Origin: an uncultured Desulfosporosinus sp.
GTDB lineage: Bacteria > Bacillota > Desulfitobacteriia > Desulfitobacteriales > Desulfitobacteriaceae
DNA length: 42,831 bases
Assembly: GCA_927405585.1 (NCBI GenBank)
Contig: CAKMJS010000107.1
Location: 1 to 42,831 of the forward strand
Reading direction: 5' to 3'
Shown: piece by piece, positions 1-10,151 of the stretch
Numbering within the stretch: the stretch's first letter is position 1
Layout: the number at the start of each line of letters is the position of its first letter
Position numbers and translations under genes: made by a program
Notes under the pieces: generated by a model
The model's database searches: none
What the model was told of the DNA's origin: nothing
The model's input: the letters and a program-made list of their open reading frames with translations, nothing else

Positions 1-923
1 CGCATTCGTTTGCAGATAAAGTCTTCTTTTGCAACAGTGGAGCAGAAGCGAATGAAGCGGCTTTCAAGCTGGCGCGGAAATATGCTAAGAAAAATTTCGG
101 AGCTCAGAAATATGAAGTTGTAACGCTGGAAAACTCGTTTCACGGGCGGACCTTAGCTACCCTCACCCTTACTGGTCAGACTAAATATCAAGAGGGGTAT
201 GATCCACTTCCCGTCGGATGTTCTTATGCCAAATTGAACGATCTAGAAAGCCTAAAGGCCCAAGTTAATCAAAACACTGCCGCCGTCTTCATTGAGCCTA
301 TTCAAGGCGAAGGTGGGGTACTCTCCGCTTCCAAGGAGTTTTTACAAGGAGCACGTGCCTTGTGTGATCAATTTGGAGCCCTGTTGATTTTCGATGAGGT
401 GCAATGCGGCATGGGTCGGACTGGAAAACTCTTTGCTTACGAGTGGAGCGGTGTGCTTCCAGATATCATGACCATGGCCAAAGCCTTAGGGGGTGGAGTG
501 CCGATTGGAGCAATGCTGGCCACAGATGAAGTAGCCAAGGCCTTTCAGCCTGGAGATCACGCCTCAACCTTCGGAGGAAACCCTTTGGCGACGGCCGCAG
601 GGTGCGCAGTCATGGATGTGATGCTTGACGAGGGATTTATGGAAGGGGTTCAGGAACGCGCCAATTATTTTCTAAAAGGACTTGAAGAACTCGCTGAAAA
701 GTATCAGACGGGAGGTCCCGTCCGCGGACAAGGATTTATCATAGGCTGGCCAGTTTCTAAGTTGGGTCCGGAGATTGTCGAGGCTTGCCGAGTAAACGGG
801 CTACTGATTAATTGTGTTGGTGGCACGATCTTACGCTTCCTGCCCCCTCTCATTGTCGAAAAACCGGAAATAGATAAGGCCTTGGAGATCTTAGATCAAG
901 TATTTACAGAACTTTGGAAGTGA
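1..923 (+). CDS. argD: Acetylornithine aminotransferase, 5' end outside window
   Basis: PLP-dependent class III aminotransferase that converts N-acetylglutamate semialdehyde to N-acetylornithine in arginine synthesis. The frame is open from base 3, so the N-terminus lies outside the window; the first ATG/TTG-type codon (TTG at 234) is internal and is not the real start. Visible family signatures are NSGAEANEAAFKLARKY near the start of the window (PLP phosphate region), HGRTLATL, LIFDEVQCGMGRTG (the Asp that contacts the pyridine nitrogen) and AKALGGGVPIGAM, whose Lys is the expected Schiff-base residue. It ends with TGA four bases before carA, so it is probably co-transcribed with it. ArgD is favoured over other class III aminotransferases because of the arg/car context. 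Confidence 0.95.
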   Translation, partial: HSFADKVFFCNSGAEANEAAFKLARKYAKKNFGAQKYEVVTLENSFHGRTLATLTLTGQTKYQEGYDPLPVGCSYAKLNDLESLKAQVNQNTAAVFIEPIQGEGGVLSASKEFLQGARALCDQFGALLIFDEVQCGMGRTGKLFAYEWSGVLPDIMTMAKALGGGVPIGAMLATDEVAKAFQPGDHASTFGGNPLATAAGCAVMDVMLDEGFMEGVQERANYFLKGLEELAEKYQTGGPVRGQGFIIGWPVSKLGPEIVEACRVNGLLINCVGGTILRFLPPLIVEKPEIDKALEILDQVFTELWK

Positions 924-927
924 TGGA

Positions 928-2028
928 ATGAAAGCAGCACTCGTACTGGAGACAGGGAAAGTATTAATGGGGGAGTCCTACGGGGCAACTGGAGAGGCCT
1001 TTGGAGAAGTTGTCTTTAATACAGGGATGACAGGCTACCAAGAGGTATTGACCGACCCCTCTTACTCAGGACAAATGGTATGTATGACCTATCCCCTCAT
1101 CGGGAATTACGGCATTAATAGGATAGATGACCAATCGGAGAAGGTTCAAGTTCAGGGCTTTATCGTGAAAGAGGCCGCCCGTAATCCCAGTCATTGGCAA
1201 ATGGAGAAAAACCTTTCTCGGACGTTGGCGCAAGCTGGAGTTGTTGGGATTAAAGGGATTGACACTCGGGCGTTGACGCGGCTTATCCGGGAACACGGAG
1301 TTTTGCGTGGAGTGATTACCACGGATATTGAGCACTTGAGTGAGTTAATCCCCAGGGTGAAAGCATGGCTTGTTCCGGCGGAGGTTGTGGCTAAGGTCAG
1401 TACCTCGGATATTTACACCTTACCAGCAGCTCGAAGCGAGAAGGACTCATTTCATGTCGTAGTCCTAGATTTCGGGATTAAGAAAAATATTTTGCACGCC
1501 ATGCAAGAGAGTGGTTTTCGCCTGACGGTCGTACCCCACAATACTTCGGCAGAGCAAATCTTAGACCTGCTACCGGATGGCGTCTTTTTGTCTAATGGTC
1601 CAGGAGACCCCAAGAGTGTTGAAGTTGGTATTAAAACGATTCAAGAGCTAATGGGTGAACGCCCTATCTTCGGTATCTGCTTAGGGCATCAACTCCTGTC
1701 ACTCGCGTTAGGTGGGGATACCTATAAAATGAAATTTGGACATCGTGGTGGAAATCAACCAGTCCAAGATCTCTTATCCAAACGAGTAACGATCACCTCC
1801 CAAAATCATGGCTATGCCATTGCCGAAGAAAGCTTGGATCAGACCCCACTATACGTAACCCATCGCAATCTCAATGATCAAAGTGTTGAAGGGGTCAAAC
1901 ATCGGCAGTTACCTGTCTTTTCGGTGCAATACCATCCGGAAGCCGGGCCAGGACCCAGTGAATCTCTTTATCTTTTTGAGGAGTTTGCGCAATTAATGCA
2001 GGAATGGAGGGGTCAACTTGCCACTTAA
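928..2028 (+). CDS. carA: Carbamoyl-phosphate synthase small (glutaminase) subunit
   Basis: 366-residue glutamine amidotransferase subunit that supplies ammonia to CarB for carbamoyl phosphate. The N-terminal CPSase small-subunit domain opens [16 protein letters not shown], with [16 protein letters not shown]. The C-terminal class I glutaminase has the nucleophile motif [15 protein letters not shown] and the HPEAGPGP His-Glu motif, so the catalytic triad looks complete. The ATG at 928 follows the argD stop by four bases, and the 3' end overlaps carB by 11 bases, which suggests translational coupling. Position between argD and carB/argF points to an arginine-linked enzyme (as in Bacillus carAB), but it could also serve pyrimidine synthesis. 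Confidence 0.96.
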   Translation: MKAALVLETGKVLMGESYGATGEAFGEVVFNTGMTGYQEVLTDPSYSGQMVCMTYPLIGNYGINRIDDQSEKVQVQGFIVKEAARNPSHWQMEKNLSRTLAQAGVVGIKGIDTRALTRLIREHGVLRGVITTDIEHLSELIPRVKAWLVPAEVVAKVSTSDIYTLPAARSEKDSFHVVVLDFGIKKNILHAMQESGFRLTVVPHNTSAEQILDLLPDGVFLSNGPGDPKSVEVGIKTIQELMGERPIFGICLGHQLLSLALGGDTYKMKFGHRGGNQPVQDLLSKRVTITSQNHGYAIAEESLDQTPLYVTHRNLNDQSVEGVKHRQLPVFSVQYHPEAGPGPSESLYLFEEFAQLMQEWRGQLAT

Positions 2029-5000
2029 CCCGGCTTGGAAAAAGGTCCTTGTCATAGGGTCTGGCCCGATTGTGATTGGTCAAGCTGCAGAGTTTGACTA
2101 TGCCGGGACCCAAGCATGCAAAGCTCTTCGTGAAGTGGGAGTAGAAGTAATACTGGTTAACAGCAATCCGGCAACTATTATGACGGATATCAAAACAGCG
2201 GATATCACCTATATCGAACCTCTCTTGCCTGAGCGTTTAGAGGAGATTATCAAGAAGGAGAGACCGGATGCGCTGCTTCCCACACTTGGTGGTCAAACGG
2301 GACTTAATCTAGCGATGGAACTAGAACGCTGTGGGGTTTTAAAGCGTTATGACGTAGACTTAATTGGTTGTAATGCTGAAACAATATACAAAGCGGAAGA
2401 TCGAGATGCCTTCAAAGAAACCATGCTTTCCCTCGGTGAACCAGTGGCCAAAAGTGTGATTGTGACGACCCTGGAAGAGGGTGAGGTGTTTGCCAGAAAG
2501 CAAGGCTTTCCGTTAATCGTACGTCCAGCTTATACCCTCGGAGGGACTGGTGGCGGAATTGTCAAAAACGCCAAGCACTTGGAAGAAATCTTACAAAGAG
2601 GGCTTCAAGCCAGCCCGATAGGGCAATGTCTCGTGGAGCGGAGTGTAGCTGGGTGGAAGGAAATCGAGTATGAAGTGATGCGAGATGGGGCGGATAACTG
2701 CATCACGATTTGCAATATGGAAAACATTGATCCAGTAGGAATTCATACTGGGGATAGTATCGTGGTGGCGCCGTCCCAAACTTTGAGTGATGTTGAGTAT
2801 CAAATGCTGCGGGCCTCCTCGTTAAAAATCATTAGGGCCTTGGAGGTAAACGGGGGGTGTAATGTTCAATTCGCCTTAGATCCACTGAGCCGGGAATACG
2901 TTGTCATCGAGGTTAATCCTCGGGTAAGTCGCTCTAGTGCGCTCGCCTCCAAAGCGACTGGCTATCCGATTGCCAAAATGGCCGCTCTATTATCGGTTGG
3001 GTTTACCTTGCCGGAATTGAGCAATCCCGTGACAGGCAATACCAGTGCTTGTTTTGAACCAGCTCTGGACTATGTGGTGGTCAAGTTTCCTCGTTGGCCC
3101 TTCGATAAGTTTCCAGCTGCAGATCATCGTCTGGGTACGCAAATGAAGGCGACCGGAGAAGTGATGGCGATGGAGAGGACCTTAGAAGGGGCCTTGTTGA
3201 AAGCGACTCGCTCCTTGGAAGTTGGGACAGTCGGTCTCCGAATTGGCGACTCCGGTCGCTGGACCGAGATGGAAATTGAAGATAAGTTAGCCCGAGCGGA
3301 TCATGAACGGTTTTTTGCCATTGCTGAGGCCTTTCGGCGGGACTGGACCATAGTAGAAGTACAAATGCTCACGCAAATTGACCCTTTTTATTTGCATAAG
3401 ATCCGAGACCTCGTCTTACTGGAGCAGCAGTTGCAGAGTCAGACATTAACGACGGAATTATTGCGATTTGCTAAGGTCCAAGGGTTCTCCGACTTAGCCA
3501 TTGCCAAGCTTACCGGGCGTTCCGAAGAAACGATACGTACCATGCGCCTGGCAGCCCAAATTGTACCTGTCTATAAGACGGTGGATACCTGTGCAGCTGA
3601 GTTTGCTTCGGCGACGCCTTATTACTATTCTTGTTACGAAGAAGAAGACGAAGTAGCGATCAGTACCGGACCTAAAGTCGTCGTCTTAGGCTCAGGACCT
3701 ATCCGGATTGGGCAAGGCATCGAGTTCGATTATTGCTCTGTCCATGCACTCTCTGCTTTGCAAGAAGCGGGCGTGGAAGCGATTATGATAAACAATAATC
3801 CTGAAACGGTCTCTACAGATTTTGATACCGCTGACAAACTCTACTTTGAGCCGTTGACCATAGAAGATGTGCTTCATGTCCTACATAAGGAAAAAGCAGA
3901 TGGGGTTTTGGTTCAATTTGGAGGTCAAACGCCCATCAATTTAGCAGGCCGCCTGAATCAGGCTGGAATCCCAATTTTAGGCACGCAAGTCGACGCAATT
4001 GATATGGCCGAGGATCGGGAACGGTTTGCAGAGCTTTTAAGTCGCTTAGGGATCCCGCAATCCGAAGGGCGAAGCGTCACTGCTGTAGAGCAGGCCAAAG
4101 GAATTGCAGAGGAACTCGAGTTTCCGGTGATCGTTCGTCCTTCGTATGTCATCGGTGGACGCGCGATGCAAGTGGTCGAGAATCTATTAGAGCTTGAAGA
4201 CTATTTAAAGCGGGCGATCCACCTCTCTCCCGAACATCCGATTTTGGTGGATCGCTACTTAGACGGCAAAGAAGTTGAAATTGATGCGGTCTCAGACGGA
4301 GAAACCACGGTAATAGCCGGTATCATGGAACATATCGAGCGTGCAGGCGTTCATTCGGGAGATAGCCTAGCTGTCTATCCACCCCAAACCTTATCGCCAG
4401 CTGAAATTGATCAGATTCAAGATTTCACATGCCGTCTTGCAACAGGAATCGGTATAAAAGGACTTATTAACATTCAATTCGTCGTGGTACGAGGCAAAGT
4501 GTTCGTGCTGGAAGTGAACCCTAGGGCCAGCCGTACCGTGCCGATTCTTTCTAAAGTTACGGGGATACCCTTAGTCAACTTGGCGGTTCAAGTTTCGTTA
4601 GGGAAAACCTTAAAGGATATGGGTTATACCCATGGCCTTGCTCCTGAGGCACCGTTCGTCGTGGTGAAAGCCCCTGTCTTTTCCTTCGAAAAGTTGACCA
4701 AAGTCGAAACGTCCCTAGGCCCAGAAATGAAATCGACGGGTGAGGTCTTAGGGATGGACACACAATTTGGACACGCTTTGGCGAAAGCCTTTGCGGCCTC
4801 ACATATTCCACTTCCGAAAGATGGTAACATTTTGGTTTCTGTGGCAGAGAAGGATCGCCCAGAGGCGATTACCTTAGCACGACAACTAGCTCAACTTGGC
4901 TTTGGAGTCAAAGGAACGGGCGACACCGCCAAGGCTCTTGCCCTGTGTGGAGTAGCAGTTGAAGAGGTGAGTGAAGCCAGTGAGGCCCTTAAAGAAGCCA

Positions 5001-5215
5001 TTCGAAAACGGGAATTCTCCTTTATCCTCAGTACACCCACCAAAGGAGTACCGGAGAGAACCGGTTATTTGCTAAGAAGGCTCGCTGCTGAACACGGAGT
5101 TCCCTGCTTTACGTCTATGGATACTGCTAAAGCAGTTGTCCGTGCACTCCAAGAAATACGGAGCCATACGACTCCTCAGGTGCTCTCGTTACAGGAGTAC
5201 TTGGCGTTGTATTAG
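2018..5215 (+). CDS. carB: Carbamoyl-phosphate synthase large subunit
   Basis: 1065-residue ATP-dependent synthase with the usual two homologous halves. The first half starts [21 protein letters not shown] and the second [20 protein letters not shown] near residue 555; each is followed by an ATP-grasp domain ([12 protein letters not shown] and [12 protein letters not shown]). A MGS-like C-terminal allosteric domain follows after about residue 930. The length is normal for the family. The TTG start at 2018 overlaps the end of carA and has a strong GGAGGGG ribosome site at 2006-2012. With CarA it makes carbamoyl phosphate for the argF product encoded next. No breaks in the frame were seen. Confidence 0.97.
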   Translation: MPLNPAWKKVLVIGSGPIVIGQAAEFDYAGTQACKALREVGVEVILVNSNPATIMTDIKTADITYIEPLLPERLEEIIKKERPDALLPTLGGQTGLNLAMELERCGVLKRYDVDLIGCNAETIYKAEDRDAFKETMLSLGEPVAKSVIVTTLEEGEVFARKQGFPLIVRPAYTLGGTGGGIVKNAKHLEEILQRGLQASPIGQCLVERSVAGWKEIEYEVMRDGADNCITICNMENIDPVGIHTGDSIVVAPSQTLSDVEYQMLRASSLKIIRALEVNGGCNVQFALDPLSREYVVIEVNPRVSRSSALASKATGYPIAKMAALLSVGFTLPELSNPVTGNTSACFEPALDYVVVKFPRWPFDKFPAADHRLGTQMKATGEVMAMERTLEGALLKATRSLEVGTVGLRIGDSGRWTEMEIEDKLARADHERFFAIAEAFRRDWTIVEVQMLTQIDPFYLHKIRDLVLLEQQLQSQTLTTELLRFAKVQGFSDLAIAKLTGRSEETIRTMRLAAQIVPVYKTVDTCAAEFASATPYYYSCYEEEDEVAISTGPKVVVLGSGPIRIGQGIEFDYCSVHALSALQEAGVEAIMINNNPETVSTDFDTADKLYFEPLTIEDVLHVLHKEKADGVLVQFGGQTPINLAGRLNQAGIPILGTQVDAIDMAEDRERFAELLSRLGIPQSEGRSVTAVEQAKGIAEELEFPVIVRPSYVIGGRAMQVVENLLELEDYLKRAIHLSPEHPILVDRYLDGKEVEIDAVSDGETTVIAGIMEHIERAGVHSGDSLAVYPPQTLSPAEIDQIQDFTCRLATGIGIKGLINIQFVVVRGKVFVLEVNPRASRTVPILSKVTGIPLVNLAVQVSLGKTLKDMGYTHGLAPEAPFVVVKAPVFSFEKLTKVETSLGPEMKSTGEVLGMDTQFGHALAKAFAASHIPLPKDGNILVSVAEKDRPEAITLARQLAQLGFGVKGTGDTAKALALCGVAVEEVSEASEALKEAIRKREFSFILSTPTKGVPERTGYLLRRLAAEHGVPCFTSMDTAKAVVRALQEIRSHTTPQVLSLQEYLALY

Positions 5216-5297
5216 TTTTAATACTGCGCAAACTATATCAGGGATCAAATATAGGGATATACGAAGTCATCTGAAGAAAAATAATTACTTTTTGCTC

Positions 5298-5332
5298 TTG
5301 AATTATTATACACAACAATGTATAATAATTCA
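5298..5332 (+). promoter_or_regulatory. argF promoter covered by two ARG boxes
   Basis: TTGAAT (5298-5303), 17 bases, TATAAT (5321-5326) is a good sigma-A promoter. Two ARG-box-like 14-mers, TGAATTATTATACA (5299-5312) and TGTATAATAATTCA (5319-5332), lie 20 bases apart and form a perfect 13-base inverted repeat around a six-base spacer. Each differs from the TGAATWWWWATTCA core at one position. One box overlaps the -35 and the other overlaps the -10, so an ArgR/AhrC hexamer bound here would block polymerase. The site match is seen directly; the repressor is inferred. Confidence 0.82.
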
Positions 5333-5351
5333 TATTAAGGAGTGGATGAAG

Positions 5352-6386
5352 ATGACTAATATTGATCAAACAATTTTCAAAGGGCGAGACTTTATTTCGC
5401 TTCATGATTATTCTCAAGATGAATTGAGCTATATCATTGATGTAGCTAGAGAACTTAAAGCAGAGCAAAAAGCGGGACGTCCTTGTCAAGTGCTTCAAGG
5501 TAAGACTTTGGGGATGATTTTTACGAAGTCTTCGACACGGACTCGGGTTTCCTTTGAAGTAGGAATGTACCAACTTGGAGGGCACGCGCTCTTTCTGAGT
5601 GGTCGAGATATCCAACTGGGTAGAGGGGAAACGATTGCGGATACCGCACGAGTTCTTTCGCGGATGGTTGATGGAATTATGATTCGTACCTTTAGCCATC
5701 AGGAAGTCTTAGAATTAGCGGAGTTCGCTACGATCCCAATCATTAATGGGTTAACCGATCTACTGCATCCCTGTCAGGTTTTGGCGGACCTTATGACCAT
5801 TCAGGAGCACAAAGGACGCCTAGGCGGCTTAAAGCTAGCCTACGTTGGAGATGGAAACAACATGGCGCATTCCCTAATGTTTGGCGGGGCCAAGATGGGC
5901 TTGCATGTGGTCATCGCCTCTCCACCTGGTTATAAGCCAGATCCGGCGATTGTCGCCATGGCCCAAGCCGACGCTAAAGCTAACGGTGGGTTTGTAGAAG
6001 TTATAGATGATCCTTTAGAAGCAGTAAAAGGAGCAGATGTTCTTTACACTGATGTATGGGCAAGTATGGGTCAAGAAGCCGAAGCCCAAGTGAGAATGGA
6101 AGCTTTCAAAGAGTATCAGATTAATTCGAACGCTCTGAAATTGGCGAATTCCTCCGCTATTGTACTGCATTGCCTTCCCGCTCACCGTGGGGAGGAAATA
6201 ACAAACGATGTAATAGAAGGGCCTCAGTCGGTTGTCTTTGATGAGGCAGAAAACCGTCTGCACGCTCAAAAGGCGATAATGGCGTTAGTGATCCAGGAAA
6301 AACGGATGAACGAAATCAGCGAATTCAAGTTAAGAACCGTCCCCAAACTTGCAAGAACTGCCCCCAAGCTTGCACGTGAATCTTGA
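5352..6386 (+). CDS. argF: Ornithine carbamoyltransferase
   Basis: 344-residue enzyme that joins carbamoyl phosphate and ornithine to citrulline. Signatures are [13 protein letters not shown] (carbamoyl-phosphate loop), [16 protein letters not shown] and [12 protein letters not shown] near the C-terminus. The ATG at 5352 is chosen because AAGGAG at 5337-5342 sits nine bases upstream and [14 protein letters not shown] begins the family; an ATG two codons earlier is too close to that site, and the longer open frame from 5136 overlaps carB and the promoter. The C-terminus is odd: after the usual end ([10 protein letters not shown]) about 25 extra residues include a duplicated heptapeptide [14 protein letters not shown], encoded by a dispersed-repeat sequence. 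Confidence 0.95.
   Translation: MTNIDQTIFKGRDFISLHDYSQDELSYIIDVARELKAEQKAGRPCQVLQGKTLGMIFTKSSTRTRVSFEVGMYQLGGHALFLSGRDIQLGRGETIADTARVLSRMVDGIMIRTFSHQEVLELAEFATIPIINGLTDLLHPCQVLADLMTIQEHKGRLGGLKLAYVGDGNNMAHSLMFGGAKMGLHVVIASPPGYKPDPAIVAMAQADAKANGGFVEVIDDPLEAVKGADVLYTDVWASMGQEAEAQVRMEAFKEYQINSNALKLANSSAIVLHCLPAHRGEEITNDVIEGPQSVVFDEAENRLHAQKAIMALVIQEKRMNEISEFKLRTVPKLARTAPKLARES
6326..6375 (+). repeat. REP-like repeat inside 3' end of argF
   Basis: CAAGTT (6326-6331) and AACTTG (6346-6351) flank GAACCGTCCCC, the same arrangement as the intergenic copies at 9547-9577 and 9862-9891. The 21-base unit is then repeated in tandem (6334-6354 and 6355-6375, four differences) and is read through as coding sequence for the tail of ArgF. 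Confidence 0.7.
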
Positions 6387-6402
6387 TAAAAGGGAGATAG
6401 TC

Positions 6403-7611
6403 ATGAAAAAAGTTGTTTTAGCCTACTCCGGTGGGTTGGATACGTCCATTATTATTCCGTGGCTTAAGGAAACCTACGGGTATGAAGTAATTGCCATGGC
6501 GGCAGACCTCGGGCAAGGTGAAGAACTGGCTCCCTTACAGGAAAAGGCGATCAAAAGTGGTGCCAGCAAATTGTATATTGAAGATCTGAGAGAAGAATTT
6601 CTCACAGAGTTTATTTATCCGACCTTAAAGGCCGGCGCAGTCTACGAAGGAAACTATCTCTTGGGGACGTCGTTTGCTCGTCCTCTGATTGCCCGTCGGC
6701 TAGTGGAAATCGCTGAAAAAGAAGGGGCAGTGGCGATAGCCCATGGTGCAACGGGTAAGGGAAATGATCAAGTGCGCTTTGAATTAAGTGTTAAAGCACT
6801 TAATCCAGACTTAGAGATTATTGCGCCTTGGAGGATTTGGGATCTGAAGTCTAGAGAAGATTGTATCGATTATGCTGAAGCTCGTGGAATTCCAGTTCCA
6901 GTAACCAAAGATCGTCCCTATAGTATGGATCGTAACCTTTGGCATTTGAGCCATGAGGGCGGGGACTTAGAGGATCCTTGGAATGAACCTGTAAGGGACC
7001 TTTACCTACTGGGTGTTTCCCCAGAGGATGCTCCTGATGAGGCGACATACCTCGAACTTGGGTTTGAACAAGGGGTTCCTATCTCGATAAATGGCGAGAA
7101 ACTTGCTCCGGTTGCTTTATTAGAAACCCTCAATGAAATTGGCGGGAAAAATGGAGTAGGAATTGTGGATATGGTTGAAAACCGCCTTGTCGGTATGAAA
7201 TCAAGGGGTGTTTATGAAACTCCAGGTGGAACAATTATGTATATGGCACACCAGGCTTTAGAACATCTCACACTTGATCGTCTTACCCTACATTACAAAG
7301 AGCAATTAGCTTTGAAATATGCAGAAATAGTTTATGATGGAGTGTGGTACTCTCCCCTGCGTGAGGCTATCGATGCCTTTGTCAATGTGACCCAGAAAAA
7401 TGTTACAGGCACAGTACGCGTCAAATTATACAAAGGAAATTGCACTTCTGCGGGTGTCAAATCCCCCTACTCGCTCTATAACGAAGCGTTTGCAACGTTT
7501 GGCGAAGATGGGGTGTATGATCAAAAAGATGCCGGTGGATTTATTAACCTCTTTGGCTTACCGTTGAAGGTTAGAGCGCTCATGGAGAAAGAATCAGGAT
7601 TACGTAAATAA
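6403..7611 (+). CDS. argG: Argininosuccinate synthase
   Basis: 402-residue enzyme that condenses citrulline and aspartate with ATP. It opens with the N-type PP-loop [34 protein letters not shown] and [19 protein letters not shown] are typical of the family. The ATG at 6403 has AAGGGAGA (6389-6396) upstream and starts 16 bases after the argF stop, so the two genes are almost certainly one transcript under the ARG-box promoter. The 18 codons of open frame upstream overlap argF and are not part of the protein. A rho-independent terminator follows. Confidence 0.97.
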   Translation: MKKVVLAYSGGLDTSIIIPWLKETYGYEVIAMAADLGQGEELAPLQEKAIKSGASKLYIEDLREEFLTEFIYPTLKAGAVYEGNYLLGTSFARPLIARRLVEIAEKEGAVAIAHGATGKGNDQVRFELSVKALNPDLEIIAPWRIWDLKSREDCIDYAEARGIPVPVTKDRPYSMDRNLWHLSHEGGDLEDPWNEPVRDLYLLGVSPEDAPDEATYLELGFEQGVPISINGEKLAPVALLETLNEIGGKNGVGIVDMVENRLVGMKSRGVYETPGGTIMYMAHQALEHLTLDRLTLHYKEQLALKYAEIVYDGVWYSPLREAIDAFVNVTQKNVTGTVRVKLYKGNCTSAGVKSPYSLYNEAFATFGEDGVYDQKDAGGFINLFGLPLKVRALMEKESGLRK

Positions 7612-7622
7612 ACGCGAAGACT

Positions 7623-7646
7623 AGCGCCGATATTCGGCGCTTTCTT
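7623..7646 (+). terminator. Terminator after argG
   Basis: Perfect eight-base stem AGCGCCGA (7623-7630) / TCGGCGCT (7634-7641) with a three-base loop, followed by a T-rich run. It closes the argF-argG unit. Confidence 0.85.
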
Positions 7647-7787
7647 CATACTTATTAGAGAATTCAAGTTTCAAGGTTCTGTAGAAGAATTTGAATGAAT
7701 TATTGGTAGGGGCAACTCACAAATTTCCCCCTTCACAGGTATGCCTTGATTTAAGGCTGGACAGGTGGATGAATTAAACGTTAATAT

Positions 7788-7839
7788 GTAAAGATAATAC
7801 GTAAAGATAATACGTAAAGATAATACTCAAAGAGAATAG
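7788..7839. repeat. 13-base tandem repeat upstream of argH
   Basis: GTAAAGATAATAC occurs three times without change at 7788-7800, 7801-7813 and 7814-7826, followed by a degraded fourth unit (7827-7839). Each unit holds GATAAT, a possible -10 hexamer. The block lies 35-87 bases before the argH start, so it may contain or modulate its promoter. A near match, TACGTAAGGATAATA, occurs in the gap around 19555. Confidence 0.85.
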
Positions 7840-7874
7840 AAAAGTGTTATTGATCGATGAAAGGAAGATGAGAC

Positions 7875-9245
7875 GTGAAACTTTGGGGCGGACGTTTTGA
7901 AAAGACGACAGATAGTTTAGTAGAAGATTTCCATTCCTCAATCAGCTTTGACCAACGCCTTTACAAGCAGGATATCATAGGAAGTGTAGCCCACGCGAGA
8001 ATGCTTGGAAGTGTTGGAGTTATGTCTGAAGAGGAAGCAAATCTTCTGATTAAGGGACTTGAGGAGATCCTCGCAGATATTCAGGCTGGAACAGTGGAAT
8101 TCGAGATTGGCGCAGAAGACATCCATATGAATATTGAAAAGCTTTTAACGGAACGAATTGGGCCGGTGGGGAAGAAGCTACATACCGGGCGCAGTCGGAA
8201 TGATCAAGTAGCCTTAGATTTAAGACTTTATTTGAGAAGTGAGATTGATGAGACCAGAAGTCTGCTGGAGAAGTTGGTGAAAACTCTTCTCCATATATCG
8301 GAAGAGCATCTAGAAACCTGGATGCCTGGATATACACATATGCAAAAGGCTCAGCCCATCACGTTTGCTCATCATATGATGGCCTATGTACAGATGTTCT
8401 TGCGGGACCTCGATCGACTCAAGGATACTCGAAAACGTTTGAATAGTTCTCCTCTCGGTTCGGGGGCGATGGCAGGAACGACGTTTCCACTGGATAGGAT
8501 GCAAGCGGCTCTGGAACTTGGCTTTGACGGCGTAACGTTAAACAGCTTAGATGGAGTGAGCGATCGAGATTTTGCCCTGGAATTTCTTGCAAATGCCGCT
8601 ATTCTGATGATGCATCTAAGTCGCATGTGTGAGGAACTCGTGCTTTGGTCCACTGGAGAGTTTCAATTCATTACAATGGATGATGGTTACTCTACAGGGT
8701 CAAGTATTATGCCTCAAAAGAAAAACCCCGATGTGGCTGAGTTAGTGAGAGGAAAAACTGGGCGAGTCTATGGTGATTTAGTGGCGCTCTTAACTGTCAT
8801 GAAGGGTCTTCCGCTCGCTTATAATAAAGATATGCAAGAGGACAAAGAACAAGTTTTTGATGCCGTGGATACGATTCAAAAGTGCTTGCTGGTGGTAGAA
8901 CCGATGCTGAGAACGATGGTTGTCAACCGAGCGTCAATGGCTCGTGGAGCAAAAGAAGGGTTTACCAATGCAACGGATCTGGCCGATTACATGGCCAAGA
9001 AAGGGGTTCCTTTCCGGGAGGCGCATGAGTTAGTCGGACGAATCGTACTGCACTGCAGTAAAAAAGGGATTGGGTTAGAAGAGATGGGGCTAAGTGACTA
9101 TCAGGACCTCTCACCAATCTTCGAGGAGGATCTGTTTGGAGCTATTGGGATTGAACATTGCGTGCGTGCGCGCAAGTTAACTGGTGGTCCTTCGCCGGAG
9201 ACGGTTGCGGAGGGGATACGGGTAAGTCGAGAGGGACTTGTGTGA
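7875..9245 (+). CDS. argH: Argininosuccinate lyase
   Basis: 456-residue fumarase/aspartase-superfamily lyase that releases arginine and fumarate. It starts MKLWGGRFEK with GTG at 7875, preceded by AAGGA at 7861-7865. HTGRSRNDQVALDLR and the signature loop GSSIMPQKKNPDVAELVRGK (mobile loop with the catalytic Ser) are intact, and the length is normal. It is separated from argG by a terminator and 260 bases, so it has its own promoter. Its stop codon lies inside the left arm of the large fold-back element that fills the following gap. Confidence 0.97.
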   Translation: MKLWGGRFEKTTDSLVEDFHSSISFDQRLYKQDIIGSVAHARMLGSVGVMSEEEANLLIKGLEEILADIQAGTVEFEIGAEDIHMNIEKLLTERIGPVGKKLHTGRSRNDQVALDLRLYLRSEIDETRSLLEKLVKTLLHISEEHLETWMPGYTHMQKAQPITFAHHMMAYVQMFLRDLDRLKDTRKRLNSSPLGSGAMAGTTFPLDRMQAALELGFDGVTLNSLDGVSDRDFALEFLANAAILMMHLSRMCEELVLWSTGEFQFITMDDGYSTGSSIMPQKKNPDVAELVRGKTGRVYGDLVALLTVMKGLPLAYNKDMQEDKEQVFDAVDTIQKCLLVVEPMLRTMVVNRASMARGAKEGFTNATDLADYMAKKGVPFREAHELVGRIVLHCSKKGIGLEEMGLSDYQDLSPIFEEDLFGAIGIEHCVRARKLTGGPSPETVAEGIRVSREGLV

Positions 9246-9439
9246 CACAGCGCTCGGTGCTTACTACGCCGAAGCAAACTAACCGTGTAAGCTCCTAAAG
9301 GGGGAGCGGGGTTCCCGACATAAGCGCCGTCCATGGCGCTATGTCGGCTTCGCACGTCCTGTGCTCAGCCCCGCATCTGGGGTCGCTTACCCGGAAGTTT
9401 GCTAGTCGGCTTACGTAAAGACGTCGCGCCGTGTCACAC
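9240..9439. repeat. 200-base imperfect fold-back element
   Basis: The ends GTGTGACACAGCGC (9240-9253) and GCGCCGTGTCACAC (9426-9439) are complementary at 13 of 14 positions. Inside, AGTTTGCT-type segments also pair, GCGGGG (9306-9311) pairs with a CCCCGC copy near 9367, and CCGACATAAGCGCC (9315-9328) pairs with GGCGCTATGTCGG (9335-9347). The whole stretch would fold into one long branched hairpin. No protein is supported here, and the open frames across it are by-products of the palindrome. Confidence 0.75.
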
Positions 9440-9489
9440 TGCGTCCCGGGCTTGGGTCGGGGAACGAGGAACGGGGAACGTGTTTGGGA

Positions 9490-9514
9490 GACGGCACATT
9501 TCATGTGCACCGTC
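9490..9514. repeat. Short inverted repeat related to copy at 9637
   Basis: GACGGCACAT (9490-9499) pairs with ATGTG plus CCGTC (9503-9514). The 11-mer GTGCACCGTCT recurs at 9505-9515 and 9637-9647. These look like fragments of a decayed dispersed repeat in the gap. Confidence 0.5.
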
Positions 9515-9546
9515 TGATGCAAGAGTGGAAAGTTATCCATGACTTA

Positions 9547-9577
9547 TGTAAGTTAAGGGACGGTTCCTCGACTTGCA
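9547..9577 (-). repeat. REP-like repeat copy
   Basis: TGTAAGTT and ACTTGCA flank GGGACGGTTCC, the reverse orientation of the unit found in argF and at 9862-9891. Confidence 0.65.
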
Positions 9578-9861
9578 TTCGGAGTCCGGGCTGGGAACTG
9601 GGGGAGTGGGGCCTATCTTTGGAGAGCACATTATAAGTGCACCGTCTTGTCTATACTGCATTTACACGAACGTTTGCAGAGCAACTTACGAAAAGATGTT
9701 GCGCTTGTGCAAGTTTTGGGACAAGTCAGGGGAACCTACCCCCTCCTTGAACGACCTATGGGTCAAATAGGATACCTGCATAGGAATTTGGGGGGAAGGT
9801 ACATCTCAATGTATATTTTTAACAGATGAAAAGACATCTTATTTGAGAGGGCGTTAAAATA

Positions 9862-9891
9862 TGCAAGTTGGAGAACCGTCCCCAACTTGCA
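9862..9891 (+). repeat. REP-like repeat, best copy
   Basis: TGCAAGTTGG (9862-9871) and CCAACTTGCA (9882-9891) form a perfect ten-base inverted repeat around GAACCGTCC. It is the clearest of the three copies in the window and lies in the gene-free gap between argH and pncB. Confidence 0.75.
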
Positions 9892-10151
9892 AACTTGCAT
9901 TCTAATTGCAGGGAAGTCAGGGACGAATTTATTAGTGTGAAATTGTCGAAATATTGGGACGAAATAGCAGTTAATGACGTCTTTTAACAGAATTGTCTGT
10001 TAATATAGCTGAATTATTAGTATAGGAAAGAATCATGCAATAAAAAGGAGTTCAAATACCCGTATAGGGTTTCTCATAAGTTTGTAATAGGCTTCATTAC
10101 TGGGTTTTACTCCTTCGTTCTTAACAAATTATGAAAATAACCTGTGTATAG
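9892..10151. other. Gene-poor stretch, no feature recognised
   Basis: AT-rich sequence between the last REP-like copy and the DnaA-box run. I see no open frame with a ribosome site, no tRNA-like fold and no clear terminator. A single TGTCGAA (9944-9950), which equals the core of a Spo0A box, is not enough to call a site. Confidence 0.4.

Noticed and set aside
5136-5351. N-terminal extension of ArgF from the longer open frame
   Set aside because: It overlaps the carB end and the ARG-box promoter; the ribosome site and the family N-terminus place the start at 5352.
9333-9829. Open frames of 60-80 codons in the argH-pncB gap
   Set aside because: They run through palindromic repeats, lack convincing ribosome sites and show no recognisable protein features.
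9944-9950. Spo0A box (TGTCGAA), also TTCGACA at 36274-36280
   Set aside because: Single seven-base matches are expected by chance in a window of this size.
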